From JAKIWV01 sp963773945 (GTDB lineage: Archaea > Thermoplasmatota > Thermoplasmata > Lutacidiplasmatales > UBA184), in assembly GCA_963773945.1 (NCBI GenBank), contig CAVZDD010000003.1, positions 62,001-126,000 of the forward strand: a stretch of DNA of 64,000 nt, in the 5' to 3' direction. The position numbers and the translations under genes were made by a program. The notes below the pieces were generated by a model. It searched no databases, was not told the origin of the DNA, and was given only the letters and a program-made list of their open reading frames with translations. Positions 8,397-16,701 of the stretch are shown here, piece after piece. Within the stretch, counting starts at the first letter, position 1, and every line of letters starts with the position of its first letter.

Positions 8397-8903
8397 ATGC
8401 CCGCACGTGTCGATTACCAAGGGGCCGCTCCCGACGCCACCAAGGGGCTCACCGAAATCGCTCGGTACCTCCGGAGCGGAAGCCTTCCGCCGCCGCTTGT
8501 AGAGCTCGTGATGCTCCGGGCTTCGCAAATCAACGGCTGCGCTTACTGCCTCGACCTCCATTATCGTCGGGCCCGACGAGCCGGCGTTCCGGGGGCCCAA
8601 CTCGACACCTTGCTCGCCTGGCGCGAGTCTCCGTCCTTCTCAGATAGAGAACGGGCGGCCCTCACTTGGACTGAGAGCCTAACGCGAGTCTCGTGGGATC
8701 ACGTACCGGATTCGGACTGGAAGGCGGTCAAGGCCCAGTTCTCGGAACGCGAGATAGTGGACCTGTCCATCGCGATCATCGACATCAATTCCTGGAACCG
8801 CTTGATGATCGCATTCCGGACGCCTCCGACTTTCGGCGTCAAGAGCCCGTCGCCACCCACGACCTCGGGCCCTTCGAGTGCTTCCCCATCCCCGCCCCCG
8901 TAG
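8397..8903 (+). CDS. AhpD-like (carboxymuconolactone decarboxylase family) peroxidase protein
   Basis: A 168-aa protein with the AhpD motif: an upstream Glu in LVELVMLRASQINGCAYCLD, the redox pair CAYC, and a His three residues later (LDLHYRRA). Family members reduce peroxides or pass electrons to peroxiredoxins through the CxxC pair. The last 25 residues are a Pro/Ser-rich tail of unknown purpose. ATG 8397 is preferred, and GTG 8388 in frame would add three residues. It lies 9 bp ahead of the DUF2252 gene and is probably cotranscribed. Confidence 0.85.
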   Translation: MPARVDYQGAAPDATKGLTEIARYLRSGSLPPPLVELVMLRASQINGCAYCLDLHYRRARRAGVPGAQLDTLLAWRESPSFSDRERAALTWTESLTRVSWDHVPDSDWKAVKAQFSEREIVDLSIAIIDINSWNRLMIAFRTPPTFGVKSPSPPTTSGPSSASPSPPP

Positions 8904-8911
8904 AGACACTG

Positions 8912-10285
8912 ATGGCAATCTCTCCGGGACGAGGACCCCCCACGACCCGTACGCGCCGTCAGCGAATGGCCGACGGAAAGGCGACACGGCGACGCGTTCC
9001 CCGCTCAGCGCACTCCGGATGGGTCCCGGAAAAGGCGCGGCCGGACCCTCTCAACACATTGGAGATGGCGAGCCGCTCCCGGGTCCCGTCCCTTGTTCCG
9101 ATCTGGTATGGCCGCATGTCGCTCTCCCCGTTCACATTCTACCGGGGATCGGCCAGCATCATGGCGGCGGACCTGGCCACCACCCCGGCCACCGGGAAAC
9201 GAGTGCAACTCTGCGGCGACGCCCACCTGGGTAACTTCGGCATCTTCGCGACGCCGGAACGCGACCGGGTGTTCGACCTCAATGATTTTGACGAGACGTT
9301 GCCCGGTCCATGGGAATGGGACGTGAAGCGTCTGGCCACGAGTCTGGTCCTGGCGGGCCGGAACCATAACTTCTCCGTGGAGGCCAACCGGAAGGCCGTA
9401 CGCACCGCCGTTCGAACGTATCGTCGTGCGATGCAGAACTTCGGTACCGCCCGGTACCTCGATACCTGGTACTCCCATATTGACCGTCGGACCATTTCCA
9501 ACCGCTTCAGCCGGGAGGGACGGGAGGTCATCGGCGCCGCGCTCCATCGCGCCCGCCAGCGAACGGGCCTCCATGCCTTTCCCAAACTCGTCCAATCGAT
9601 TCACAGTCAATACCGGATCCGCGACGACCCTCCGCTGATCGTCCACTACCGAGATTCTGCGGACGCGGAGCAGTCCCGACGATTCTACGACCACTACCTG
9701 ACGACGCTGACCGACGAGCGACGGGAACTCCTGGAGCGATACCACATCGTGGACGTGGCCCAGAAGGTGGTGGGGGTCGGCAGTGTCGGAACGGTCTGCT
9801 CCGTGTTGCTTCTCATGGGCGACCGCGACGTGGAAGATCCCTTGTTTCTCCAGCTCAAACAGGCGAATGCCTCCGTGCTAGAGCCGTACGCAGGGGCCAG
9901 TCGATACGAGAACCATGCGCAGCGCGTGGTGATAGGGCAGCACTTGATCCAGGAAGCCAGTGACATCTTTCTGGGATGGAGCCGCTTACAATCGCGCGAC
10001 TTCTATTTCCGACAACTCCGAGACATGAAGTTCTCCACGGATCTTACGGCCCTTCGGCCCAAAGCACTTCTCGGACAGGCCGAACTCTGCGGCGCCGCGC
10101 TCGCCCGGGCCCATGCGCGCACGGGCGACCCGGCGTTCATCAGCGGCTACCTCGGCAACCGCGACCTCTTTGACACGGCGATCACGGCCTATGCCGAAGC
10201 GTACGCCGACCAAGTGGCCCGCGACCACGCGGCGCTGCTGCGGGCGATTCGACGAGGTCGGATAGCCGCCGAAGTCGACGTCTAG
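8912..10285 (+). CDS. DUF2252-family protein (kinase-like fold)
   Basis: A 457-aa protein of the DUF2252 family, recognised by FYRGSASIMAADLA, the catalytic-loop-like QLCGDAHLGNFG, FDLNDFDETLPGPWEWDVKR and SVGTVCSVLLLMG. The GDxHLxNFG and DFD motifs resemble those of aminoglycoside-phosphotransferase-like kinases, so an ATP-dependent role has been proposed for the family, but no substrate is established. ATG 8912 follows the AhpD-like stop by 9 bp; ATG 8966 is an alternative. Full length, no frameshift. Confidence 0.85.
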   Translation: MAISPGRGPPTTRTRRQRMADGKATRRRVPRSAHSGWVPEKARPDPLNTLEMASRSRVPSLVPIWYGRMSLSPFTFYRGSASIMAADLATTPATGKRVQLCGDAHLGNFGIFATPERDRVFDLNDFDETLPGPWEWDVKRLATSLVLAGRNHNFSVEANRKAVRTAVRTYRRAMQNFGTARYLDTWYSHIDRRTISNRFSREGREVIGAALHRARQRTGLHAFPKLVQSIHSQYRIRDDPPLIVHYRDSADAEQSRRFYDHYLTTLTDERRELLERYHIVDVAQKVVGVGSVGTVCSVLLLMGDRDVEDPLFLQLKQANASVLEPYAGASRYENHAQRVVIGQHLIQEASDIFLGWSRLQSRDFYFRQLRDMKFSTDLTALRPKALLGQAELCGAALARAHARTGDPAFISGYLGNRDLFDTAITAYAEAYADQVARDHAALLRAIRRGRIAAEVDV

Positions 10286-10302
10286 CGCCGAAGCACCTCT
10301 GA

Positions 10303-10851
10303 TCAATGGAATACGAGGTACCAGACCCAAATGACCACCAAAGCGGCGCCCCAAATTCCGAGGAAGGTCAGTGGCAGGATCTCCGTCAACCGGTCTGGAT
10401 TCACCCGGTCCATCCACGAGACCGTGCGGGATTTCGAGAACCGGTCGGCATGCGTTTCGTAGGGCCGGAGCAGGTTCACGGAAAGGGATTCTCCGGACCG
10501 AAGGGTGATCGGTATCGGCAGCCATCCTTCTACGGGAGGCGCCAACTGCTCGAGACGAAGGTTCGACTCCCGCCACAGACTCTGGGCATCATTGGTCCGA
10601 TGGAGCAGTACGGCCCAGACGAAGGTGATCAGGACTCCCAAGGCCGCGAGGAAAGTGATGAAAAGCGTGAGTTCGAGGGGGTTTCCCGATAGATCCGCCA
10701 CCGCGACGACGACGGCCGTGATGAGCACCGTCCCGATCGCGGCAAAGTACGAAGTACGTCCAGCAGCGAGCTGGGCCTCCTCGGCCGCGAGTCGCTCGAA
10801 CTTGTCATGCAGCCACCGTCGATCGTCAGAAGAAAGTTGAACCGGCGGCAT
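10303..10851 (-). CDS. Hypothetical membrane protein, three membrane segments
   Basis: The N-terminus is a charged helix (RRWLHDKFERLAAEEAQL), followed by two hydrophobic segments (SYFAAIGTVLITAVVVAVA and LFITFLAALGVLITFVWAVL), a soluble loop of about 70 residues, and a C-terminal hydrophobic segment (LTFLGIWGAALVVIWVWYLV). No family is recognised. ATG 10851 is used; GTG 10884 in frame would add 11 residues. The gene converges on DUF2252 with a 17-bp gap. Confidence 0.6.
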   Translation of the reverse strand: MPPVQLSSDDRRWLHDKFERLAAEEAQLAAGRTSYFAAIGTVLITAVVVAVADLSGNPLELTLFITFLAALGVLITFVWAVLLHRTNDAQSLWRESNLRLEQLAPPVEGWLPIPITLRSGESLSVNLLRPYETHADRFSKSRTVSWMDRVNPDRLTEILPLTFLGIWGAALVVIWVWYLVFH

Positions 10852-10961
10852 CGGAGGCCCCCGGGGCTCGACGGCCGAGTTCACAAGCGGGGCAAGCCCC
10901 TAGGGTCGTAAGCCTGTCGCCAGCCCGTCACGAGGTCCGGCCCTTGGGGAGGGTTCAAACT

Positions 10962-10969
10962 GATAAATA
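10962..10969 (+). promoter_or_regulatory. TATA box for the DppB-type permease
   Basis: GATAAATA in otherwise GC-rich DNA, 55 bp ahead of ATG 11024. With a start site near 10990 this leaves a leader of about 34 nt that carries the ribosome-binding site GAGGAGAGG. Confidence 0.5.
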
Positions 10970-11023
10970 GCCCGCCGCGGGTCGATACTAACGCCGGCGG
11001 GCCCAAGCCGAGGAGAGGAAACC

Positions 11024-12187
11024 ATGCAGATGTGGGTCTACATCACTCGACGTCTGCTCCTCATCCTCCCGGTCATCATCGGGGTCATGACGATCACGTT
11101 CGTGCTCGTTAGCCTGATTCCGACGGCGGTCCGGATCGGGGCTTACATCGGACCCGACGCCCGCGACGCGAAGCCGGGCACTGCGGTGTGGAACCACGCG
11201 ATTACGACCCTCGGTCTCAACAAACCCCTCCCGGTTCAGTGGGGTGTCTACATCTTCAACAGCCTCACGTTGAATTGGGGCTATACCGACCCGCACTCAG
11301 AGGCGAGCGTCGGGGCGGCAATCGGGCAAACCTCTTATCCGGTCGTCACCGTTCTGGGTTGGTATCTACCGTACACGCTGGAGCTCGCCTCGCTTTCGCT
11401 GATCTTGATTCTCATCATCTCCATCCCGTTGGGAAACCTCTCGGCGGCATACCAGAACCGCACCCTCGACCAGGCTACGCGTGTCATGTCATTCTCGGGG
11501 TATGCGTTTCCCACGTTCCTACTCGCGGCCGTTGCGCTCTTGGGGGCCGTGTTCCTCTCCGGGGGCCTCATTCCGACCTGCAACCACCTCTCTGCCCCGT
11601 TCTTCGAGTGGTCCGGCTCCTGGCCCCAACCCGCCTGCCTTCCAGGCGCCCCTTCGACGCTCCCTAGTTGGATCGGTCCGCACCTGGAGACCTCTCCGAC
11701 CGGCTTTCCGACCCTCGACGCCCTCCTTCACTGGAATACTCCGGACGGTCCAACCCTCGCCTTCGAATCCGTCAAGCGAATGCTGCTCCCGGCGTTGGTG
11801 ATCGCCTACGGCTCGATCGCCGGGATTCTGCGGTTCGTTCGGAATAGCATGCTCGAGGTGATGAACCTCGATTTCGTCCGGACCGCCCGCGCCAAGGGTG
11901 TCTCCGAGCGCCAGGTAGTGAACCATCACGCCGGACGGAACAGCCTGAACGTGACCGTCACCGTACTCGGCCTTACTTTTGCCTTTTTCATCACGGGATT
12001 TCCCATCATCGAGCTGGTCTTCAATCTTCGGGGCATCGGCTACCTGCTCGCACTGTCGATCCAGCCCTTGCAGGACTTCGGTCTCATTTTCGGCTCGACG
12101 CTCCTCCTCACGTTCATCGTCGTCGTGGCCAACATCATCGTCGATATCGTCTACGCTTATCTCGACCCCCGGGTCCGGCTCGGGTAG
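11024..12187 (+). CDS. DppB-type ABC transporter permease (peptide/nickel class)
   Basis: A 387-aa inner-membrane permease. It opens with YITRRLLLILPVIIGVMTIT, typical of DppB/OppB, has about six membrane helices, and carries the ATPase-contact loop (EAA-like) around MLEVMNLDFVRTARAKGVSE, where the usual ARAKG is kept. It normally pairs with DppC, two ATPases and a binding protein, and none of these is adjacent. An insert of about 60 residues (around ISGGL to LHLETS, two cysteines) between helices is longer than in common DppB proteins. The start is supported by GAGGAGAGG six bases upstream. The next gene is on the opposite strand, so this is an orphan permease here. Confidence 0.85.
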   Translation: MQMWVYITRRLLLILPVIIGVMTITFVLVSLIPTAVRIGAYIGPDARDAKPGTAVWNHAITTLGLNKPLPVQWGVYIFNSLTLNWGYTDPHSEASVGAAIGQTSYPVVTVLGWYLPYTLELASLSLILILIISIPLGNLSAAYQNRTLDQATRVMSFSGYAFPTFLLAAVALLGAVFLSGGLIPTCNHLSAPFFEWSGSWPQPACLPGAPSTLPSWIGPHLETSPTGFPTLDALLHWNTPDGPTLAFESVKRMLLPALVIAYGSIAGILRFVRNSMLEVMNLDFVRTARAKGVSERQVVNHHAGRNSLNVTVTVLGLTFAFFITGFPIIELVFNLRGIGYLLALSIQPLQDFGLIFGSTLLLTFIVVVANIIVDIVYAYLDPRVRLG

Positions 12188-12214
12188 CGCCGGACCGGAT
12201 CCCGCGGAGCGCAC

Positions 12215-12919
12215 CTACGCCGTGCCGAGGAAAAATCCAATCAGGAATCCGGCGAATCCCGCCGCGAGGCCGATGACGATCATTTGGACCGCATTCTGGA
12301 ATGGCTTTCCCCCGGTGGTCCGGGCCTCGTAGAGTCCCACGAAGCCGAGCGTGATGGCCGAGAGGACTACCGCACCGATCACCCGCGACAGGATGGGGAT
12401 GTTCGGGATCGCGAAGGGGATGATCGGAATGGCCGAACCGACGACGGTGGCCAGGAACACGACCATGAAACTGTCCCGAGCCTGGGTTTCCTTCACAGGC
12501 GCGAGCTTGAGCTCGAACGCCATCATGAACTCCATCCAGGCCCGGGGGTTTTTGCAGATGCGGTCGAGCAGGTCCTCCAAGTCGGTCCCGGTGTATCCCC
12601 ACTCCCGGAGGACTACGCGGACCTCGTCCCGTTCAATCTCCGGCACTTCGCGCATCTCCATCTGCTCCCGCTGTACCTCGCTGAGGTAGAGCCGGCGTCG
12701 AGCCATCGTCGAAGTGTACACGACGGCCCCCATCGAGATCGATTCCGCGCCCAGAGCGGCGGCCACCGCGATGAGGATGATGTGGAGATTCCGGGTCGCG
12801 GCGCTCAGGCCGAGCAGGATTCCCAAGACGTTGACCAACCCGTCCTGGCTCCCAAGAATGAAGTCGGAGAGCAGGGTCGGATGCGGGTGAGCTTCGTATG
12901 ACTTCGCGCTGTGCATCAT
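12215..12919 (-). CDS. VIT1/CCC1-family Fe/Mn transporter
   Basis: A 234-aa membrane protein of the VIT/CCC1 family. The first helix region SDFILGSQDGLVNVLGILLG is characteristic, followed by ESISMGAVVYTST with the Glu and Met positions used in metal transport. A central soluble segment of about 70 acidic and basic residues resembles the metal-binding domain of VIT1. Two or three helices follow. It likely moves Fe(II) or Mn(II) across the cytoplasmic membrane by proton exchange. ATG 12919 is used; a second ATG follows immediately. Confidence 0.85.
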   Translation of the reverse strand: MMHSAKSYEAHPHPTLLSDFILGSQDGLVNVLGILLGLSAATRNLHIILIAVAAALGAESISMGAVVYTSTMARRRLYLSEVQREQMEMREVPEIERDEVRVVLREWGYTGTDLEDLLDRICKNPRAWMEFMMAFELKLAPVKETQARDSFMVVFLATVVGSAIPIIPFAIPNIPILSRVIGAVVLSAITLGFVGLYEARTTGGKPFQNAVQMIVIGLAAGFAGFLIGFFLGTA

Positions 12920-13035
12920 GGAAGAACCGCCGGGCGCCGCGGGACCTCTGGCGGCATACTAAAGGTTCGCGGGAGAGCGCCCGCCATCGGAGGCCGCACG
13001 AAGGGCGGGTGCGGTCCGGATCGAATCGGGAGGTC

Positions 13036-13425
13036 TCAGGTGCTTTTTCCCTGCGGACGGAAAATCATGGAGATCGAGTTGACACAATGCCGACTGTTGA
13101 GCGGCGTGAACCGTTCGCCCTCGAACACGTGACCTAAGTGGGCCCCACACCGCGCACATTGGATTTCGACCCGCATCCCATCCGAATCCGGAAACCGGCG
13201 CACGCTGCCGGCGATTTCTTGGTCAAAGCTGGGCCACCCGCAGCCGGAATCGAACTTGCTCTCAGAGCGATACAGCGGCGCCCCGCACCGCCTGCATTCG
13301 TACGAACCAACTGCGGTGTTGTGCTCGTACTCCCCAGAGTAGGCTGCTTCCGTGCCCTTTCGGACAATGACTCGTTCCTCCTCACGGGAGAGCTTTCGCC
13401 ACTGGGCTTGCGAGGGGTCGGGCAC
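13036..13425 (-). CDS. msrB: Peptide methionine-R-sulfoxide reductase
   Basis: A 129-aa MsrB. It reduces methionine-R-sulfoxide in damaged proteins. The structural zinc site is formed by CRRCG and CARCG, the substrate pocket has GCGWPSF, and the catalytic cysteine is in NSRHCVNS near the C-terminus. The resolving cysteine common in some MsrB proteins is not obvious. GTG 13425 gives the normal family start (LSREEERVIVRKG). It is not fused to MsrA, and no MsrA is seen nearby. Confidence 0.93.
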   Translation of the reverse strand: MPDPSQAQWRKLSREEERVIVRKGTEAAYSGEYEHNTAVGSYECRRCGAPLYRSESKFDSGCGWPSFDQEIAGSVRRFPDSDGMRVEIQCARCGAHLGHVFEGERFTPLNSRHCVNSISMIFRPQGKST

Positions 13426-13525
13426 GGCTGAGAGTACCGCTGCGGGTTCATTACATCGGTCCCTCTCCCACCCCGAAAAGCGTCAATGTGGAGGAAGCTA
13501 CGAACGGCCCCGCGCCTTTCTCGGT

Positions 13526-14719
13526 TTATTTCACTACGTGTCCGCCCAATAGGACATGCTCCACATGTCCGGCGCCGACGAGCTCGATATCCCGGTCCGG
13601 GGTCCCTGAAACAACCACGATGTCTGCCACTGCGCCGGCCCGCAAGCTTCCCGTGAAGGGCAGGTCCAGACAGGCCGCCCCCGACGCCGTGCCTGCCCGG
13701 AGGGCTTGCAGCGGGGTCAGTCCCGCGCCGACTAGCTGGATCATCTCGGAGGCGTTCTGACCGTGACGCAGCGGATCGACCCCAAGGCCGTCGGTTCCGG
13801 CTACGATGCGTAGCTCGGACTGTAGGGCGAGCCCAATGTCCTTCGTAAAGTGCCGTTCCAACATCTCACGACGGGTTCCCGTGGCCAAAGATCGCCAGCC
13901 CGCATACACTGAGAGGGTCGGCACATAGTAGGTACCTTTCCGCTTCATCAGCTCGCAGAGATCCTCCGTCAGCCCGATGCCGTGCTCAATGGAGTCCGCT
14001 CCGGCCTCCACGGCGGTTCGAATCGGTTCCTCGCCATAGGCATGGGCCGCGACCCGGATCCCCATCTTGTGGGCCTCCGTGACGATCGCACCAATCTCCT
14101 CCTCCGAGAGCTGGGGCCGAACCTTGGTCCCTTGCATGAAACTCCCGGAGGCGTAGACTTTGATCACGTTCGCACCGTCCCGTACCACCTGACGAACCGC
14201 CTTGCGGCACTCCCAGGGACCGTCGCAGAAAATTGAATACGCGAGCCGTGCGGAGATGTCCGGGGGGAGGATTTGAACATCATCGTCCCCCCCGGTCTCC
14301 GCCAGCGATCGCCCGCTGGTTACGATTCGAGGGCCTGGGAGGTCCCCCTCGTCGACTGCCTGCCGGAGGAGCGGTCCGGACTTCGACCCCAGGTCTCGAA
14401 CCGCCGTAAATCCGGCCTCCAGCAAGTGCCGGAGGTCCGGAACGGCCCGCAAGGCCGAACGGACAGGGGAATCGACCGTCCACTCCACGAGGTCAGCTTT
14501 CCGGGCGCCAAAGAGATGCAGGTGGCCGTCGACGAAACCGGGCAGGATCGTCCCGGTAGTCACAATCGTCGTGGGATCAGATCGGGCAGACGCGTCGGTA
14601 GTTGCCGTCGAGCGGGTCTCCACGATGCGGCCCGTCTCGGTGTCCACCACCACAACTCCGGGCTCGACCTGGTCCACGGCCCCGTCGAAGATGCGGCCGC
14701 GGATTTCCAGCAAAGACAA
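13526..14719 (-). CDS. Metal-dependent amidohydrolase (imidazolonepropionase/prolidase-like)
   Basis: A 397-aa amidohydrolase. The beta-sandwich start precedes the metal motif GFVDGHLHLFG. A carbamylated-Lys-type position follows in NVIKVYASG, then RVAAHAYGEE, DSIEHGIGL and the catalytic Asp in VAGTDGLGVDP. The closest groups by eye are the imidazolonepropionase-like and Xaa-Pro dipeptidase-like amidohydrolases, so an amide or peptide substrate is likely. TTG 14719 is the start. It lies 25 bp downstream of the dodecin gene on the same strand. Confidence 0.85.
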   Translation of the reverse strand: MSLLEIRGRIFDGAVDQVEPGVVVVDTETGRIVETRSTATTDASARSDPTTIVTTGTILPGFVDGHLHLFGARKADLVEWTVDSPVRSALRAVPDLRHLLEAGFTAVRDLGSKSGPLLRQAVDEGDLPGPRIVTSGRSLAETGGDDDVQILPPDISARLAYSIFCDGPWECRKAVRQVVRDGANVIKVYASGSFMQGTKVRPQLSEEEIGAIVTEAHKMGIRVAAHAYGEEPIRTAVEAGADSIEHGIGLTEDLCELMKRKGTYYVPTLSVYAGWRSLATGTRREMLERHFTKDIGLALQSELRIVAGTDGLGVDPLRHGQNASEMIQLVGAGLTPLQALRAGTASGAACLDLPFTGSLRAGAVADIVVVSGTPDRDIELVGAGHVEHVLLGGHVVK

Positions 14720-14744
14720 AGGTTCCCCGCCCCGGTTCGTCGGC

Positions 14745-14951
14745 CTACTTCGAGTCCTCGAGGTCGAAGTAGATCTTCACCGTAGCGTGATACTCGATTG
14801 TTCGCTGATTCTTGACACTCCCTTCGAGCTCGCTTACTCGGAACCACCGCAAGTTTCGGATCGTCTTCGCGGCGGTGGTCACGGCACTTTCGGCAGCCTT
14901 GGCAAATCCCTCGGTCGACGTCCCGACGACCTCTGTCACTTTCTGAACCAT
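14745..14951 (-). CDS. Dodecin (flavin-binding)
   Basis: A 68-aa protein with the full dodecin pattern: MVQKVTEVVGTS, an alpha helix AAESAVTTAAKTIRNLRWF, and two strands VSELEGSVKNQRTIEYHATV and KIYFDLED. Dodecins form dodecamers that bind and store flavins. The tryptophan in RNLRWF is the residue that stacks on the isoalloxazine ring in archaeal dodecins. The ATG at 14951 is clear. Probable cotranscription with the amidohydrolase. Confidence 0.9.
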   Translation of the reverse strand: MVQKVTEVVGTSTEGFAKAAESAVTTAAKTIRNLRWFRVSELEGSVKNQRTIEYHATVKIYFDLEDSK

Positions 14952-15105
14952 ACTCGGTGCCCCCGGGGGCTGAAGGCATACTCCGGCATAGACCTGCTGG
15001 CCGGCCATTTGCTGCCTTCGGTCCCGGGAGGTGCATCGGGTCGCCGACGAAATGATTAATGCCTCCGGCCGCCCCAATTTCAGATGGGTTTGGCGACCCC
15101 ACCTT

Positions 15106-16695
15106 ATGGGGAATGAGACGGACGCCGACCGGATCCAGCGCGAGAGGGATCGCCGGCGGGCGGAAGAACGGCTTCGCATCGAACGCGAGCACCATCGTCG
15201 CCTCCACGACGTGGAAGTACTGCGCCGAGTGGCTCCGCACCCGGGGGGCGACGCGCCGGAACGGCCTTCGTCCGGGAACCAAGCTGAGGTTCCACCTCCG
15301 CCCAATTCAGAGGAGCAGCCCACGCCGAGTCCGCACACGCGCCCTAGCCCTTCTACGAAGGCACCGGCGGCACCCCGTGGAGCAGCCGTATCGTCCACTC
15401 CTCGAGCGATCGGACGTCCACTCGCTCCCGATAACATTCGTGCGTTCCTCGGCCTGGACCCAGCAGAACGATTCGACATTCAGGCACTGAATGAACTACC
15501 GATCGGCCCCCTCCTTCACGAGGACCTGGGCGACTCAGAACTCCTCGCCCTCGTGGCTGAACGCTCGGAGGCGCTGATGGACCGCGTGAAACGAGAGGTC
15601 GACGATCCGCTGAGCGCCGGGACCCTCCTGCGAGAGTTCGCTCTCACGTGGTATCGGCGGAGTCTGGAGGATCCGACTTGGGGCGATGTCATGCCAGATC
15701 GGTGGGGGGGAATCTTCGCCGAATCCAAGGTGAGCGGGGGGAGGCTCCACCCGTGGCTCAACTTCCGGTTGCGGAGTCTCCACCAGCGGTCGGTGCGGGA
15801 GGGCCGCATGCGGACCCGGGTTCGCCGGGGATTGGCCCGATCTAGCGTCGCCGACAATGCGGTCAACCGGACCGCGACCCAGCAGATCCAGGCCGAAGTG
15901 GCGCAGGCCTTCCTTGATGACCTCGCCGCTCGCCCCAGAAAGGCTGAAGGCGTGTTTCCCCTCGTCCGGCTCAGCGAGCTCGCTGTCCGCCGCCAGGTAC
16001 CGACAGTGAACGATGCACTGGCGGCCCTCTTCAGTTCCTCGGAGAGTGGACCCTTCGTCGTGCTACATCCCAACCGGTATCCCGATTGCGATGAGCTACA
16101 GATCCGGCCCCCCAGCGGGGTCGCGACCGGGGCCGCGCTGGCGTTCACGCTCTTGACCCCCAAAGGCGGCCGGAGGCCTGGCAGTCGTCCCGCTAACACG
16201 CCGGAAGGGTCCCAGGGCCCGGCGGGCGCGGATTCCGCTGAGGGCGAAGAGTCCCCCGACGCTTCCACGGTTTGGGAGGCCCGCGCCGTCTCGGGGGCCG
16301 TTTGGCGGTCGATCCTGGACGAGGGCCGCCGCGAGAAGCACCGCCTCGACGCGCCGCCCCGAGACTACCGGAGCCGACCCTCCTACACCATTCTTCGGGA
16401 ATTGCTGCTGCAGGACGGAGAAGCCCGGAAAACCTTCCTGACGGTAAAGTGGCGCGGACGTCCCGCCGGACTGCCGCTGCTTACCGCGTTGCTCCAAAAG
16501 GGCACCATCTCCCCCGAAGTCGCCACGGACCACGAGTACCTGGAGGCCGAGCTGGGGGAACTCAGCCAAGGAGACGCTCAATTCGTCTCCGAAGCTGGGA
16601 CCTGGAAATTCCCCGGGTGGACGGTGACCCGGGAGGGGACGCATCGCGAGGGTTTCCGATACCGGGCTTCGCCGGATCCCGCGGCGACCACGTAG
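15106..16695 (+). CDS. Hypothetical 529-aa protein with charged N-terminus
   Basis: No family recognised. Residues 5-45 are a very charged helix (repeated RERDRRRAEER type), followed by a Pro/Ser-rich linker of about 70 residues. A mainly helical globular domain follows, and then a region FVVLHPNRYPDCDELQI that looks like an alpha/beta core. Residues 345-400 are another low-complexity linker. The C-terminal 130 residues contain FLTVKWRGRPAGLPLLTALL. No signal peptide or membrane segment. ATG 15106 is preferred over an upstream start at 15031. The gene converges on the GTPase operon with only 6 bp between stop codons, so a link to that system is possible but unproved. Confidence 0.65.
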   Translation: MGNETDADRIQRERDRRRAEERLRIEREHHRRLHDVEVLRRVAPHPGGDAPERPSSGNQAEVPPPPNSEEQPTPSPHTRPSPSTKAPAAPRGAAVSSTPRAIGRPLAPDNIRAFLGLDPAERFDIQALNELPIGPLLHEDLGDSELLALVAERSEALMDRVKREVDDPLSAGTLLREFALTWYRRSLEDPTWGDVMPDRWGGIFAESKVSGGRLHPWLNFRLRSLHQRSVREGRMRTRVRRGLARSSVADNAVNRTATQQIQAEVAQAFLDDLAARPRKAEGVFPLVRLSELAVRRQVPTVNDALAALFSSSESGPFVVLHPNRYPDCDELQIRPPSGVATGAALAFTLLTPKGGRRPGSRPANTPEGSQGPAGADSAEGEESPDASTVWEARAVSGAVWRSILDEGRREKHRLDAPPRDYRSRPSYTILRELLLQDGEARKTFLTVKWRGRPAGLPLLTALLQKGTISPEVATDHEYLEAELGELSQGDAQFVSEAGTWKFPGWTVTREGTHREGFRYRASPDPAATT

Positions 16696-16701
16696 GACGT
16701 T

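Noticed and set aside
12284..12901. Plus-strand open frame opposite the VIT transporter
   Set aside because: It is Arg/Glu/His-rich antisense sequence without a domain; the minus-strand VIT pattern is clear.
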